Assembly: GCA_026874595.1 (NCBI GenBank) | Contig: CM049308.1 | Coordinates: 97,366,124 to 97,430,123, forward strand | Length of the DNA: 64,000 bases | Source of the DNA: Sipunculus nudus | Taxonomy: Eukaryota; Annelida; Sipuncula; Golfingiida; Sipunculidae | Direction: 5' to 3' | Part shown: piece after piece, positions 13,479-26,071 of the stretch | Numbering within the stretch: position 1 is the first letter of the stretch | Layout: each line of letters opens with the position of its first letter | Position numbers and translations under genes: made by a program | Notes under the pieces: generated by a model | What the model was told of the DNA's origin: nothing | What the model saw: only the letters and a program-made list of their open reading frames with translations | Database searches by the model: none

Positions 13479-15400
13479 ATATATGCACTCATGCCTTTAA
13501 ACAGATAAAAAAAAATATACACTCATCAGACATCTTCTTAATCAGAGTTTATAAGAATTGTTTTATGAATTAATAATCAAAAGATTCGCCTAAAACCACT
13601 GGCAACCGCCCTTAATGTGGAGTTGAACAAGATATGGCCTACCAGACCCCTTGTCAGTTTTTCCGATTGACTGCATGCAGAGGTCTTCTCATCCCTAAAT
13701 TATGACACAGATCGCCAGCTTGACAGGTCCACGTGCGCGCTAGGCTTTGTAAAGGCTTTCGTAGATAGCTAACCCATGAGTCATCCCTCCAGGCAAGCAG
13801 GCCCAACACTTGGCTATCGATTCTTTAACAGGCCACGCGTCCTACAGCAGCTAAGAAGCCCAATAAAAAGACAAACATAAGCTCTAATAGATTGTAATAT
13901 ATTGTAAAGTAAGCTGGTGTCACGGTGATTCTTTTCGGTGTTAATTGGTAATCCGTGTTTTAATGTTTTCCAGTTTCACGTTTGGCAATATTAAATCACC
14001 CATCAACAGCGGTGTTAGAGGAACAGTATAAATTATGATGATTATGGCAATGTCAATAACGCCAGACTGGCTTGCCCACCGACGAGCTGGGCGTTCCATA
14101 CTCTTCTTGCATTAAGTACATACATGCGTCACCCCATGCGGATACGTCCGCACAAAACACAAGCCTGGTTCCCGCCAAATTGTACAGGGGATTCCCCAGG
14201 AGGCGGATTCACCCTGACAGACGTGGTCATGACGTGTTCCTCACACCTAGACTTGTGCCCTTCACAATAATTTCAGATTATATATAAATATTTGATTTTA
14301 ATATGTAAATAAGTTCCATATAACAAACGTTAGTATAAGAGCTTTTTACATAATAAAATCTGATTAGAGAACGCCAGTCCAGTATGAAGTCGCACCTGTT
14401 CCAAGACGGTTCTTGCCAGTCACTCGAGCGTAGGTACAAATCTATTCGTATCTAGGGCATTGGAGTACAACCTCGATTTGGTTTACATTACGTAGTTTCT
14501 AAAAATAACTTCCCTTATAATGATTCACACATGCTTGCATCAACATACCGCGTTGATTTTGCAATCGTCAGCTGGAGCCCTAACAATTTTAAATGCTATT
14601 CTGTATTGCATCTGACAGATCCCTGTCACAGCCTGAACGGTGAAGACGTTCAGTAGACCTTAATATTGATCTGTCATCAATATTTCTATCCAATTCTCAA
14701 GTTGTTTAAGTTACGCAGTAGGTCCTCGCTGAGCAGTAGGCCTTCGCTTTTAGCAGCTTTGCATGACACTGCCGCCAGATTAGTTGCCCACACGGAACCA
14801 GTGCCACCGCAACGCGTGGGCGTCAGAGGTAAGCTTTGGTTTGTAGGATATATTTTGTTGTTATAGCGTGCGTGTAGCTTTATTTGGGTTCTTTATTGAT
14901 GTTTAGTATATGTAGGATGGACCTTGTACGTGTATTGTTATGTGACAGTATGCCGACATTCAGATTTTACCTCGTTGGCTTGTCTCTTTCAATGCGGATA
15001 TGCACATGGGCAGGGTCTCTGTGGATTCGTGTTGCGTGCAAGCCGTGTTTCATTTAAATTAATGACAATTAAATTGGTCTTAATGTTAGGAGTACTAAGT
15101 GGTCTTAAAAATACAAGTACAAAGATACGTGTGCAAAGAGGAAAAATGATGCCGAAACCGGCAAACGATTCTTTGAGCCTTGTTAGGTGTTCTTCATTAA
15201 CCGCTGGTGCCGGGCTTGACGATTATTCCTTGCAGGGCTGCCTCAAAACTGCTATAGTGCACCTTGATGCCGGGCTAAATGATTAGCAGTCTCTTGATAT
15301 CGATGTTTAAATTAATACTGTGCCGTGGGCCAGAAAGCCGCTACTAATACTGCCAGAAAATGGATATTTTTCTCCCAAAATCGATAATTGCGCATGTGAA
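13479..15400. other. Unique intergenic or intronic DNA
   Basis: Mixed-composition non-repetitive DNA. Open frames at 14072-14287, 14666-14866 and 14924-15286 show no recognisable domain. A good donor-like site (GAG|gtaagc) at 14827-14833 ends an open stretch with several AG acceptor candidates upstream (14717-14758), so a small exon is possible but unsupported. Confidence 0.4.
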
Positions 15401-15408
15401 GGAGGCCC

Positions 15409-16815
15409 CTGCATATTACTGTGCCAGGTATCCTGTTAACATGGTATCACGCGGAACAACGCGGGCATATTACTGTGCCAGGTATCCTGTTCAGATGTTA
15501 TCACGCGGAACAACGCGGGCATATTACTGTGCCAGGTATCCTGTTTACATGGTATCACGCGGAACAACGCGGGCATATTACTGTGCCAGGTATCCTGTTA
15601 ACATGGTATCACGCGGAACAACGCGGGCATATTACTGTGCCAGGTATCCTGTTAACATGGTATCACGCGGAACAACGCGAGCATATTACTGTGCCAGTTA
15701 TCCTGTTAACATGGTATCACGCGGAACAACGCGGGCATATTACTGTGCCAGGTACCCTGTTAACATGGTATCACGCGGAACAACGCGGGCATATTACTGT
15801 GCCAGGTATCCTGTTAACATGGTATCACGCGGAACAACGCGGGCATATTACTGTGCCAGATATCCTGTTAACATGGTATCACGCTGAACAACGCGGGCAT
15901 ATTACTGTGCCAGGTATCCTGTTAACATGGTATCATGCGGAACAACGCGGGCATATTACTGTGCCAGGTATCCTGTTAACATGGTATCACGCGGACATAT
16001 TACTGTGACCGGTATCCTGTTAACACGGTATCACGCGGAACAACGCGGGCATATTACTGTGTCAGGTATCCTGTTAACATGGTATCACGCGGAACAACGC
16101 GGGCATATTACTTTGCCAGATATCCTGTTAACATGGTATCACGTGGAACAACGCGGGCATATTACTGTGCCAGGTGTCCTGTTAACATGGTATCACGCGG
16201 ACATATTACTGTGCCAGGTATCCTGTTAACATGGTATCACGCGGAACAACGCGGGCATATTACTGTGCCATGTATCCTGTTAACATGGTATCACGCGGAA
16301 CAACGCGGGCATATTACTGTGCCAGGTATCCTGTTAACATCTATCACGCGGAACAACGCGGGCATATTACTGTGCCATGTATCATGTTGACATGGCATAA
16401 CGCGGAACAACGCGGGCATATAACTGTGCCAGGTATTCTGTTGACATGGCATAACGCGGAACAACGCGGGCATATTACTGTTCCATGTATCATGTTGACA
16501 TGGTATCAAGCGGAACAACGCGGGCATATTACTGTGCCAGGTATTCTGTTAACATGGTATCACGCGGAACAACGCGGGCATATTACTGTGCCAGGTATCC
16601 TGTTAACATGGTATCACGCGGAACAACGCGGGTATATTACTGTGCCAGGTATCCTGTTAACATGGTATCACGCGGAACAACGCGGGCATATTACTGTGCC
16701 ATGTATCATGTTGACATGGCATAACGTTGAACAACGCGGGCATATTACTGTGCCAGGTATCCTGTTGACATGGTATCACGTGGAACAACGCGGGCACAGC
16801 TGTGACATGGTATCA
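15409..16815. repeat. 54-bp minisatellite, about 26 units
   Basis: The unit is gcatattactgtgccaggta, then tcctgttaacatggtatcac and gcggaacaacgcgg. Because 54 is divisible by three, long open frames appear with an 18-residue period (ARYPVNMVSRGTTRAYYC). Units ending near 15999 and 16206 lack 10 bp between the two acgcgg motifs (cacgcggacatatt), which shifts the frame, and the frame changes elsewhere too. Translation is therefore not conserved and I treat it as non-coding. Later units (16370-16740) share a subvariant with atcatgttgacatggcataa. Confidence 0.95.
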
Positions 16816-16849
16816 CGCGAAACAGCGCGGGAACATTTGATTCATGTGT

Positions 16850-17060
16850 AAGTTGGAATAACACAGGATAAATTTGTCTCATATATACGATGGAATAACA
16901 TAAGATAATTTGTCTCATATATACGACGGAATAACACAGGATAAATTTAATTTGTCTCATATATACGACGAAATAACATAAGATAATTTGTCTCATATAA
17001 ACGAAGGAATAACACAGGATACATTTGTCTCATATATTCGACGGAATGACATAGGATAAA
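16850..17060. repeat. 36-42 bp tandem repeat with alternating variants
   Basis: Six units of ggaataaca followed by caggataaattt or taagataattt, then gtctcatatatacga. The two variants alternate strictly through the first five units, so the true period is a dimer of about 73-79 bp. The last unit is degenerate. Confidence 0.9.
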
Positions 17061-18597
17061 TTTTTTCTAATATGTTTGGCAGTTTAAAACTATAAATATT
17101 GGTATCATGTATAATGCGAATCATGAAGAATAATATTAGTATTTTTATTTTACAATTTAATTTTATTAATAGTTTATTTCTTTTAACAAAATTAAGCCCG
17201 TGTTTTGTGCGAATTAATATACACTATTTTCAGTATTGTATATAACATGTATTACTGCAAACTAGCTTTATATGACAAAATATTATTCAACAAAAATGAA
17301 ACAGAACGGAGGAAAAGAAAGTTCATACTAAATGTAAAAAAAAAAAACAGGGAAAAAAAGATTTGCAGGTTTTTACCAGGTTTTTCACGTTTTGTGAAGA
17401 TAAAACGTTATATAATGGCAAGGTTCGCCCATGTATGGACAGTATTACAATTACAAATACTCTGTGAAAAGGAATTTTTTTTAACCAAGGCCAAGATCTC
17501 AATATTAGTAAATCAATCACGGTAATAGCCTGCATTTAATGTCAAATTTAATATTACTCATTCCAAGATCTCGAAGACCACTAGGCAAAATGCACAAAAT
17601 GCAACCAATGAACGATCATAATCCAGTAGGCCCGAATGAGTGTCCATATTTGTACACGAACAAATCAGCCATTTCGGTTTTTTGTGATCGATCTGAGGTG
17701 AAGAGACATGAAGCAGGATGTCCTTTTTTCACCTTTAAATTGAAATATGAAAAATTAACCAAACGATATATATAAATATATGATATTTAGATGTTATTAA
17801 ACAACAAACATATCTGCACATAAATTAATATTTATAAATTTATCCATGGAGTAACGTTCTGGGCTCTTATCATTATCTAGCGGCACGTTGCTGTGATATT
17901 TCAATAAAATGACCTTTGGCCGACAATATTGTATATAGTTCGATATATTTTTACGCACATCTACTTTTTATTAGCACAATATGCTTGAGTTTTGTATTTT
18001 TTAAAAATTAATTACGGAATGGGCTGTCCCGCTAGCTCACTGAGTAAATGCGATTATTTAAAACAATGTACTGAAGTAACTTTAACACGTTATCTAGACT
18101 GAAAACATTTAAAAATGAATGGCTAATTGATATAATTTAAATTGAAACTAGAAGATTAGGATGTGAATAACAGGTGCCACAGGGTCAGGCTACAGGATAA
18201 CCCGTCCAGGAAAACAAGTCGCATCTCATAAAACGTACGTAAAATAGACAGTCGCCAGTCTCCAAGATTGTGGTTACATGATCGCTTGTGTCCAAGAACG
18301 TGATCAAATAGGCATCTGTCTCATAGAACGTCACATGATCGCCTGTCTTCAGGTATGGCCAGACGACCATGTGTCAATTGTACATTTGCATATAAATAAA
18401 AAAATCATTATTACCTAAATGCAAAATAGTACGTTATGTTAATAGATCGACTCATTATCGCTAGTTCCTCGGAGGATAATCACGCGAGGCAATCACTGGA
18501 TCGGTATGAACCACCTTACGATATAACGACTCAGGACTTCAATAGTGTATGCAGGTACAATTCTGTGAATTATATGTGTATATCATATACATGTGTA
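17061..18597. other. AT-rich unique DNA, no gene seen
   Basis: Long AT-rich stretch. Open frames at 17205-17525 and 17539-17775 are lysine/isoleucine-rich, as expected of AT-rich noise. Within 18185-18370 a weak ~30-bp motif containing acatgatcgc(c/t)tgt recurs a few times. Confidence 0.4.
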
Positions 18598-18672
18598 AGT
18601 TATATGTATGTATGTATATATAAATATATGTATAAATATATATAAATATAAATATATGTATGTGTGTGCTAC
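18598..18672. repeat. TATA/TATG-rich microsatellite
   Basis: Imperfect runs of tatg, tata and aata units leading into a tgtgtg segment. Confidence 0.85.
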
Positions 18673-18832
18673 ATATGATGCATGTATGTTAGTGTGTATG
18701 TTGACCGGTACTGTCTGTTCCTTGTTAATCACGATCACGACAATCATGTTTGTCATGTTGTAGATACGTTAATACGCCAAGGATCCGATCAATATATGTC
18801 ATCATTGCTTATTTAGACCTGTGATAAGATTG

Positions 18833-18861
18833 TCTTTTTTTTTGGGGGGGGGGGGGGGGGG
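18833..18861. repeat. Adjacent poly-T and poly-G tracts
   Basis: About nine T residues followed by a G run of roughly 19. G-rich homopolymers recur at 48887 and on the complementary strand at 19501, 20315, 20598 and 26582. Exact lengths in such tracts are often unreliable in assemblies. Confidence 0.85.
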
Positions 18862-18924
18862 ATGATGTACAGTCGAATGGCAAATTTTATTGCACCAGAA
18901 GAATCAACAATCCGACCTATTTTT

Positions 18925-21470
18925 AGCTCAGCTTACTGTAAGTCACCTGAGCTATAGCGATCACTCTTTGTCCGTCGTCCGTCCAGCCGTCCGGGCATCC
19001 GGCCTTCTGTCCGTTAAGAAGGCACAAATCATAACCGCTGGACCTGGAATCTTCTTACTTTACATTCAGAAAGGTCCATGAAGAGTCTCCTTGGAAACCT
19101 GGAATTAGGTCTCTGTTACCCATATTCTTTAAGCTATGCTTCAAGCTATGGGGCTCCGAAGTACCCCCAGAATAATGAAAAAAAATGATACAAAAGCTCA
19201 AGTATCTGAACAACTAATGCATTGATCACCATGATTCTTTGCATGAATATTGATCATGGAGTGTTTCATCAGTTTCTGCAGACTGGTGGCGCAACCTGTA
19301 TTTTTTCGATTTTTTTAAAGATTTTTTTTCTCTACTTTAGACATTCAAGGTGCCGTCATCTGTTAAGAGGGCACAAATCGTAACGCTGGACCTTGAATCT
19401 TCTATCTTTACATCCGGAGAGGTCAATGAAAAATCTCCTTGGAAACCTGGAATTAGGTCTCTGTTACCCATATTCTTCAAGTTATGGGGCTCCGAAGTAC
19501 CCCCCCCTCCCCCCCCCCCCACCCCCAGCATAATAGAAAATTCGATAAAAAAGCTCAAGTATCTGAACAATTAATCCATCGATCACCATGTTTTTTTTTT
19601 GCATGGATATTGATCATGGAGTGTTTCATCAATTTCTACAGACCAGTGGAGCCACCTGTATTTTTTTTTTATATTTTACGATTTTTTTCTCTGTTTTTGA
19701 GATCTTAAGATGTGTCATCTGTTAACAGGGCACAAATCGTAACTGCTGGACCTGGAATCTTCTTTCTTCACATCCAGAGAGGTCCATAAAAAGTCTCCTT
19801 GGAAACCTGGAACTAAGTCTCAGGGACCCATATTCTTCAAGCTATGGGGTTCCGAAGTACCCCCCAGAATAATGTAAAATTTGATACAAAAGCTCAAGTA
19901 TCTGAACAACTAATGCATTGATCACCATGATTCTTTGCATGAATATTGATCATGGAGTGTTTCATCAGTTTCTGCAGACCGGTGGAGCCACCCGTATTTT
20001 TTTCGATTTTTTCTCTATTTTGAGACATTCTAATGCATTGATCACCATGATTCTTTGCATGGATATTTATCATAGAGTGTATCATCAGTTTCTGCAGGCT
20101 AGTGCCGCCACCTGTATTTTTTCGATATTTTACAATTTTTTCTCTGTTTTTGAGACCTTAAAAGATGTGTCATCTGTTAACATGGCACAAATCATAACCA
20201 TTTGACCTGGAATCTTCTAACTTAAAATCTGGGGAGGTCCATAAAAAATCTCCTTGAAAACATGGAATTAGGTCTGTTACCCATATTTAATGAGCTATGG
20301 GACTTCGAAGTACCCCCCCCCCCCAGAATAATAGAAAATTCGATAAAAAAGCTCAAGTATCTGAACAATTAATCCATCGATTACCATGATTTTTTTTGCA
20401 TGGATATTGTTCATGGAGTGTTTAATCAATTTCTACAGACTCGTTGCGCCATCTGGATTTTTTTTTCTCTTTTTTTTTATCGATTTTTGAGACCTTAAAA
20501 GATGCGGTCATCTGTTAGCAGGGCACAAATCGTAACGACTAGACCTAGCATGCTTGGCATGCTGCGAGGCCCATGAAAAGTCTCCTCCAGAAGTACCCCC
20601 CCCCCCCCCCCCCAGATTAACTAAAAATTTGTTACAAAAACACGGTATCTGAACAACTAATGCATTGATCCCCCTGATTCTTTGCATGCATATTCATCAT
20701 ATGTGTTTCTTCAGTTCTTTGCAGACTGGTGGCACCACCTAAAGTTTTTAAAAAATGTTAACGAATTTTTTTCTCTATTTTTGAGACCTTCAAGATGTGG
20801 TCATTCATTAGCAGGGCACAAATTGTAACCATTGGTCCTAGAATCTTCTAACTTGACATCCAGGGACTCTGTGAAAAATATTCTTGGAAACTTTAAATAA
20901 GGTCTCTGTTACCCATATTCTCTGAGCTATGGGGCTTATAAGCACCCCCCAGCATAATTAAAAAATTCATTTTTGATACCAAAGCAGGGGAAAAATCATA
21001 AACAGTTGACCTGGAATCTTCTAACCTAAAACCCAGGGAGGTCCATGAAAAGTCTCCTTGGAAGTGAATTTAGGTCTCTGTTACCCATATTTTCTGCGCT
21101 ATGGGGCTTATAAGCATCCCTCAGAATAATTGAAAATTTGATACCAAAGTAGAGCACAAATCATAACCATTGGGCCCCAGAATCTTTCAACTTGATATTC
21201 TGAGAGTTCCTCAAAAGTTCTCCCCCGAAACCTGAAATTTGATCACAGTGAGCTATATTCTCAGAGTTTTGGGGTATGTTTGAGCACCCCAGAATTAATG
21301 AGAGAATCACAAATTGCCAGATTCCTCATGAAAAGGCTGGTTGGATTGTCATCAAATTTGTTGTGCTTTTGGGTCTTGATGAACTTAAGCCAATATGCAT
21401 GAACAATGATGTCACCTATATTATCTTAATTAGTTGTCTGTGCAAGGACATATTATCATAACATGTATAA
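18925..21470. repeat. Cluster of diverged ~170-460 bp interspersed-repeat copies
   Basis: The head at 18930-19010 has gtcacctgagctatagcgat and several gtccgtcgtccg motifs, which I recall from a dispersed repeat family common in mollusc genomes. A module starting cat(c)tgtta..ggcacaaatcgtaac then recurs at about 19011, 19354, 19714, 20176, 20512, 20806, 20985 and 21153. Each continues with a cctggaatcttct motif, tggaaacctggaattaggtc, ttacccatattct, a C run, ctcaagtatctgaacaa and, in most, a tgatcaccatgattc segment. Divergence is high and copies shorten toward the end. Open frames inside are chance. Confidence 0.85.
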
Positions 21471-21514
21471 CCATATGTCAACATTATCATTATTATCAAC
21501 ATTATCTGACAATG

Positions 21515-22175
21515 TTAAAAAAAGATAATAATTACTCCTACTGATCCAATCCTGCAGATGGATAAGATAATAATTGCTTCTGTTGATTCAGTCACGCTGA
21601 TAGATAATTACTTATCCTTTTGATCTGTTCATGCTGATAGATAAGATAATAAGTGCTGTGCCGATCCATTGTCATGCTGAAAGACAAGATAATAATTACT
21701 CCTACTGATCCAATCCTGCAGATGGATAAGATAATAATTGCTTCTGTTGATTCAGTCACGCTGATAGATAATTACTTATCCTTTTGATCTGTTCATGCTG
21801 ATAGATAAGATAATAAGTGGTGTGCCGATCCATTGTCATGCTGAAAGACAAGATAATAATTACTCCTACTGATCCAATCCTGCAGATGGATAAGATAATA
21901 ATTGCTTCTGTTGATTCAGTCACGCTGATAGATAATTACTTATCCTTTTGATCTGTTCATGCTGATAGATAAGATAATAAGTGCTGTGCCGATCCATTGT
22001 CATGCTGAAAGACAAGATAATAATTACTCCTACTGATCCAATCCTGCAGATGGATAAGATAATAATTGCTTCTGTTGATTCAGTCACGCTGATAGATAAT
22101 TACTTATCCTTTTGATCTGTTCATGCTGATAGATAAGATAATAAGTGCTGTGCCGATCTATTGTCATGCTGAAAG
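21515..22175. repeat. 164-bp tandem repeat, four near-identical units
   Basis: attactcctactgatccaat begins at 21531, 21695, 21859 and 22023, exactly 164 bp apart each time, with only a few base differences (ggtgtg versus gctgtg, gatcca versus gatcta). Each unit contains four related ~41-bp submodules of the form gataagataataattgctcc. Confidence 0.95.
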
Positions 22176-23255
22176 ACCCCATCCTATAGATAAGATAATG
22201 ATTTCTCCTGTTGATTCAGTAATAATGATAAGTAATAATTAGGGCTCCTGCCGATCCTCATACTGAAAAATAAGATAATAATTGCTCCTGTCGGTCCTTT
22301 GTCATACTGAAGACACGAAAACAATTTCTCTTTCGGTCTGATCCAATCATACTGATAGATAAGATAATAATTACTCCTAATGACCCCATCCTATAGATAA
22401 GATAATAATTGCTCCTAATGACCCCATCCTATAGATAAGATAATAATTGCTCCTGTTGATTCAGTAATAATGATAAGTAATAATTAGGGCTCCTGCCGAT
22501 CCTCATACTGAAAAATAAGATAATAATTGCTCCTGCCGATCCTCATACTGAAAAATAAGATAATAATTGCTCCTGTTGATTCAGTAATAATGATAAGTAA
22601 TAATTAGGGTTCCTGCCGATCCTCATACTGAAAAATAAGATAATAATTGCTCCTGTTGATTCAGTAATAATGATAAGTAATAATTAGGGCTCCTGCCGAT
22701 CCTCATACTGAAAAATAAGATAATAATTGCTCCTGTTGATTCAGTTATAATGATAAGTAATAATTAGGGCTCCTGCCGATCCTCATACTGAAAAATAAGA
22801 TAATAATTGCTCCTGTTGAATAATGTAATAATGATAAGTAATAATTGGGGCTCCTGCCGATCCTCATACTGAAAAATAAGATATTAATGCTCCTGTTGAT
22901 TCAGTAATAATGATAAGTTATAATTACGGCTCCTGCCGATCCTCATACTGAAAAATAAGATAATGATTGCTCCTGTTGATTCAGTAATAATGATAAGTAA
23001 TAATTAGGGCTCCTGCCGATCCTCATACTGAAAAATAAGATAATAATTGCTCCTGTTGAATAATGTAATAATGATAAGTAATAATTAGGGCTCCTGCCGA
23101 TCCTCATACTGAAAAATAAGATAATAATTGCTCCTGTCGGTCCTTTGTCATACTGAAGACACGAAAACAATTTCTCTTTCGGTCTGATCCAATCATACTG
23201 ATAAATAAGATAATAATTGCTCCTCCTGACCAAGTCATGCTAATAGATAAGATAA
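22176..23255. repeat. 80-bp tandem repeat sharing the 40-bp module
   Basis: gctcctgttgattcagt recurs every 80 bp (for example 22569, 22649, 22729 and 22809), paired with gctcctgccgatcctcatac. The monomer is about 40 bp and clearly related to the 164-bp array just upstream. A segment including tttctctttcggtctgatcc occurs at 22326 and again at 23170, marking a larger duplication. Confidence 0.93.
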
Positions 23256-23350
23256 AAGTGCACCCGTTATCCAGGTTAGGTTTTCCTATAGCCTAAAACA
23301 ACCTACACCCTTATCCAGGTTAGGTTTACATACAGCCTAAAGCAACCTAC
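23256..23350. repeat. Two-copy ~50-bp direct repeat
   Basis: Two copies of ttatccaggttaggttt followed by tagcctaaa(g/a)caacctac lie side by side. Confidence 0.8.
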
Positions 23351-23352
23351 GT

Positions 23353-23375
23353 ATGGCATGACTCAACGCCGGTAC
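23353..23375. repeat. 23-bp direct repeat, left copy
   Basis: atggcatgactcaacgccgg plus tac is identical to 24648-24670. The two copies bracket 1272 bp. The significance is unknown. Confidence 0.8.
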
Positions 23376-24647
23376 TTGATTCTCTTCTATATATATTATA
23401 TCCGTGGATCGATGACTGTTATGTTTTTTTGTTGTTTTTTTAATATATTTTTTTGTTGGAGGTAACCGCCTCAATTTTTTAATGCTAGCTTAACTAATTA
23501 TATGAACATCTGCAGATTTCCATTCTAGTTTCGGACTACGTGACAGGGCAGTATCACACGCTTCCTCTCATTTTATATCCTGGCGTTAACCAGGCCCGGT
23601 GACTACTGCACCTGCGGGCCCTGGGTTGGTAATCATACCACCGAGGACCCCCGAAAGGCGCACTCGTTTGTGAGTGAAACACGGCCGTTGGCCAAGACCT
23701 TCCCATTAAGCCTGCAGAGCAGGCACCCTGGTGGGGGCCGACCGTGAAAAACCTCACCGCCTCGGCTGAGATTCGAAAATAAATAATTTTTAATATACAT
23801 ATAATTTTGAGTGATTTTTCCGGGGTTTTTTTACCGAGCACAGCCGAACTGCCTTCGGCAATCACCGGAATGCGTGCATCGTGGTCACTTAACCTCTATC
23901 ACTAAGGACTATTGTTCAAATGAATAACGCTTGATTTCAATGAGGGATTTGACCCATGTGCGTGGTCAGTAAAGGAGAAAAACACATGTTTCTCGCTTTA
24001 TGAAATGGAGAGTTCAACCCAGGAGGATTAATGACAAAACCTAATTCAAGGTCCCGAATTCAGGAACAGGGCTGGGGTGGTGTCGGGGGTCTGAAAATGG
24101 GATACGGACCCACTGCATGGAGTCCCGCTGGGTCCGCTTCTGCTACTTACGATGTATGCATATTTCTGTTTCCTTCTTCAGGAACAGTTTCCTTTTAACG
24201 TACATTTATTTAATCTAATGTGTTCCTCACATCAACCTATTCTTTAAACGTCCAACGATAGAAACCAGTCATATATCAACGAAACACTGTATACCTCCGC
24301 GTCTCATTCCGGTTCGCAATGTAAACCATCACTGACCAGGTCTTTAAGGTAAACATACCGGGATATGATTTTTGCCACGAGCACAGCACCACAAAATAAC
24401 AGTAAAAATTATTTTGAAATATCGTATTCCGAGAGTATCCCTCTAAAAATCTATATTTTCTTTTAACTTTTATAATAAAAAAAATGAGCCAACATTCAAT
24501 ATCTCAGTAAATATATTTCCCAAACCGCGGTATAAAGCCCGGTATACCGGGTTTATCAGCTAGTGTTATATATACTGATTAAGGTTCAATTCGACCGCCG
24601 ACTGAGCAACACAGAATTAGTCATTGTATGCTCTGACTTGGTATGTC
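23376..24647. other. Unassigned sequence with a GC-rich block
   Basis: 23560-23880 is markedly GC-richer than its surroundings and contains short inverted motifs such as cggccgttggcc and cctgcagagcagg. The minus-strand frame 23554-23865 (103 codons) has no recognised domain. The block could be a fragment of a short interspersed element. The rest is AT-rich. No confident gene. Confidence 0.35.
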
Positions 24648-24670
24648 ATGGCATGACTCAACGCCGGTAC
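24648..24670. repeat. 23-bp direct repeat, right copy
   Basis: Identical to 23353-23375. Confidence 0.8.
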
Positions 24671-24910
24671 ACGTGGATCCTGAGCTGTAAGTGGACGAGC
24701 CGTATGGTATATGTAATAGTTACAGTAGATCTAGTTCCCTGCATGTATAGCATGTCATGTGTAGATTTTCAGGTTTATGATAAGTCTTGTGCCTCTAATA
24801 AAATGACCTGATTTAATTAATCTAAAGTCTATGACGCTAATCAAAATTGAGTTGCATCATATTGTTCGGCTGCCAATAGAGCCGTGGAAACCTAAGATCC
24901 GTCCTGAACT
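24671..24910. other. Unique sequence, no gene seen
   Basis: Short AT-rich interval before the microsatellite with no supportable feature. Confidence 0.4.
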
Positions 24911-24964
<54 letters not shown>

Positions 24965-24965
24965 T
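24911..24965. repeat. Compound (CT)n(CA)n microsatellite
   Basis: About 16 CT units pass directly into about 10 CA units. Confidence 0.97.
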
Positions 24966-25245
24966 ACCAACTCCCTTGGTTGGTCTATAACCGTCACCAA
25001 CTCTCCAGATTGGTCTATATCCGTCACTAAATTTCCTGATTAGTCTAAATCCGTCACCAATCCACTAACTGGTCTATAACCGTCACAACTCCCCTGGTTG
25101 GTCTATAACCGTCCCCAGCTCCCCTTATTGGTCTATATCCGTCACCAGCTCCCCTGATTGGTCTATATCCGTCACAAGCTCCCCTTACTTGTCTATATCC
25201 GTCACCAGCTCCCTTGATTGGTCTATATTCGTCAAAACCCAAGTG
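24966..25245. repeat. 30-bp minisatellite, nine units
   Basis: Units of ctcccctgattggtctatat followed by ccgtcaccag. It directly abuts the microsatellite. The minus-strand frame across it (25054-25257) is a repeat translation (GAGDGYRPIR). Confidence 0.95.
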
Positions 25246-25269
25246 GGAACAATTCATTTTCCAGCCTAT

Positions 25270-25971
25270 TTCATAGAACTATAGATATTACTAAAATATC
25301 GCATCCCATGCACTTTGTAAAAATTCAGGAAATGTATTTACTCCCGTAACTTGAGAATTGCTGAAGCTAGAGACTTTTTTTAGGTATGTAACTATATTTA
25401 ATCAAGATTCAATTGTATACCCAAAATTAGATCTGAATTTTTGAAATTTTATATGTTATTAGCATAAATATGAATCACCTTTAATTTTGCCCAGATTTGA
25501 CCATGGCACATTTTTTTCCTGTAACTGTTGTGCATTCAATTTTTACAGCATGTTTTCATTATTATTTCATCTGTTAACATTTGAAACTTGAAACCAGTTG
25601 ATCAAAAACTGTAGATTTTATTCAAATAATCAAATACTAGATTTTATGCAGTTTGCTTCCTTGGCCAGCTCTCAGCTCCCAAAATTTTGCATACAGTTAG
25701 TTGTTCCCAAATCATTTTTCCAGTTAGTGCTGTGGATTTATTTATTACAGCATGTACACATAAGCATTTCATCTGTTAAAATCTGAAATTTGAAACCAGT
25801 TGATTAAAAACTGTAGATTTCATTCAAGTTTTCAAGCACCATGTTTTGATTGTTACATCAGGTCAGTATAAATGCAGTGTACTAGGCTGTTACATAACAC
25901 CTCCATGTCTGACCTACTCCCTCTGTGAGTGTCTGGGTCAGGCTGGGTCAGGCAGTAATAACCAGAGAGCC
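25270..25971. repeat. Copies of a dispersed AT-rich repeat family
   Basis: A module catctgttaa..tttgaaa(c/t)ttgaaaccagttgat followed by aaaaactgtagatt occurs near 25570 and 25770. It is preceded by a ttagcataaata..tttgcccagatttgaccatggcacat segment near 25460. The same elements in the same order recur at 49756-50830, and a related cagaaatta..gtcaatattgtgtaat segment lies at 26935, so these are parts of one dispersed family. Confidence 0.7.
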
Positions 25972-26007
25972 TCTCTTTCTCTCTCTCTTTCTCTCTCTCT
26001 GGCAGTT

Positions 26008-26068
<61 letters not shown>
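25972..26068. repeat. (TC)n microsatellite
   Basis: Nearly 100 bp of CT dinucleotides with a tggcagttt interruption at 26000-26008. Confidence 0.97.

Positions 26069-26071
<3 letters not shown>

Noticed and set aside
14924-15286. 120-codon + strand ORF
   Set aside because: No recognisable domain or splice context; composition is consistent with chance.
19337-19574. ORFs with poly-Gly or poly-Pro
   Set aside because: They cross a C run inside a dispersed repeat and appear on both strands.
23554-23865. 103-codon minus-strand ORF
   Set aside because: The open frame follows from local GC richness. There are no domain, splice or start signals to support it.
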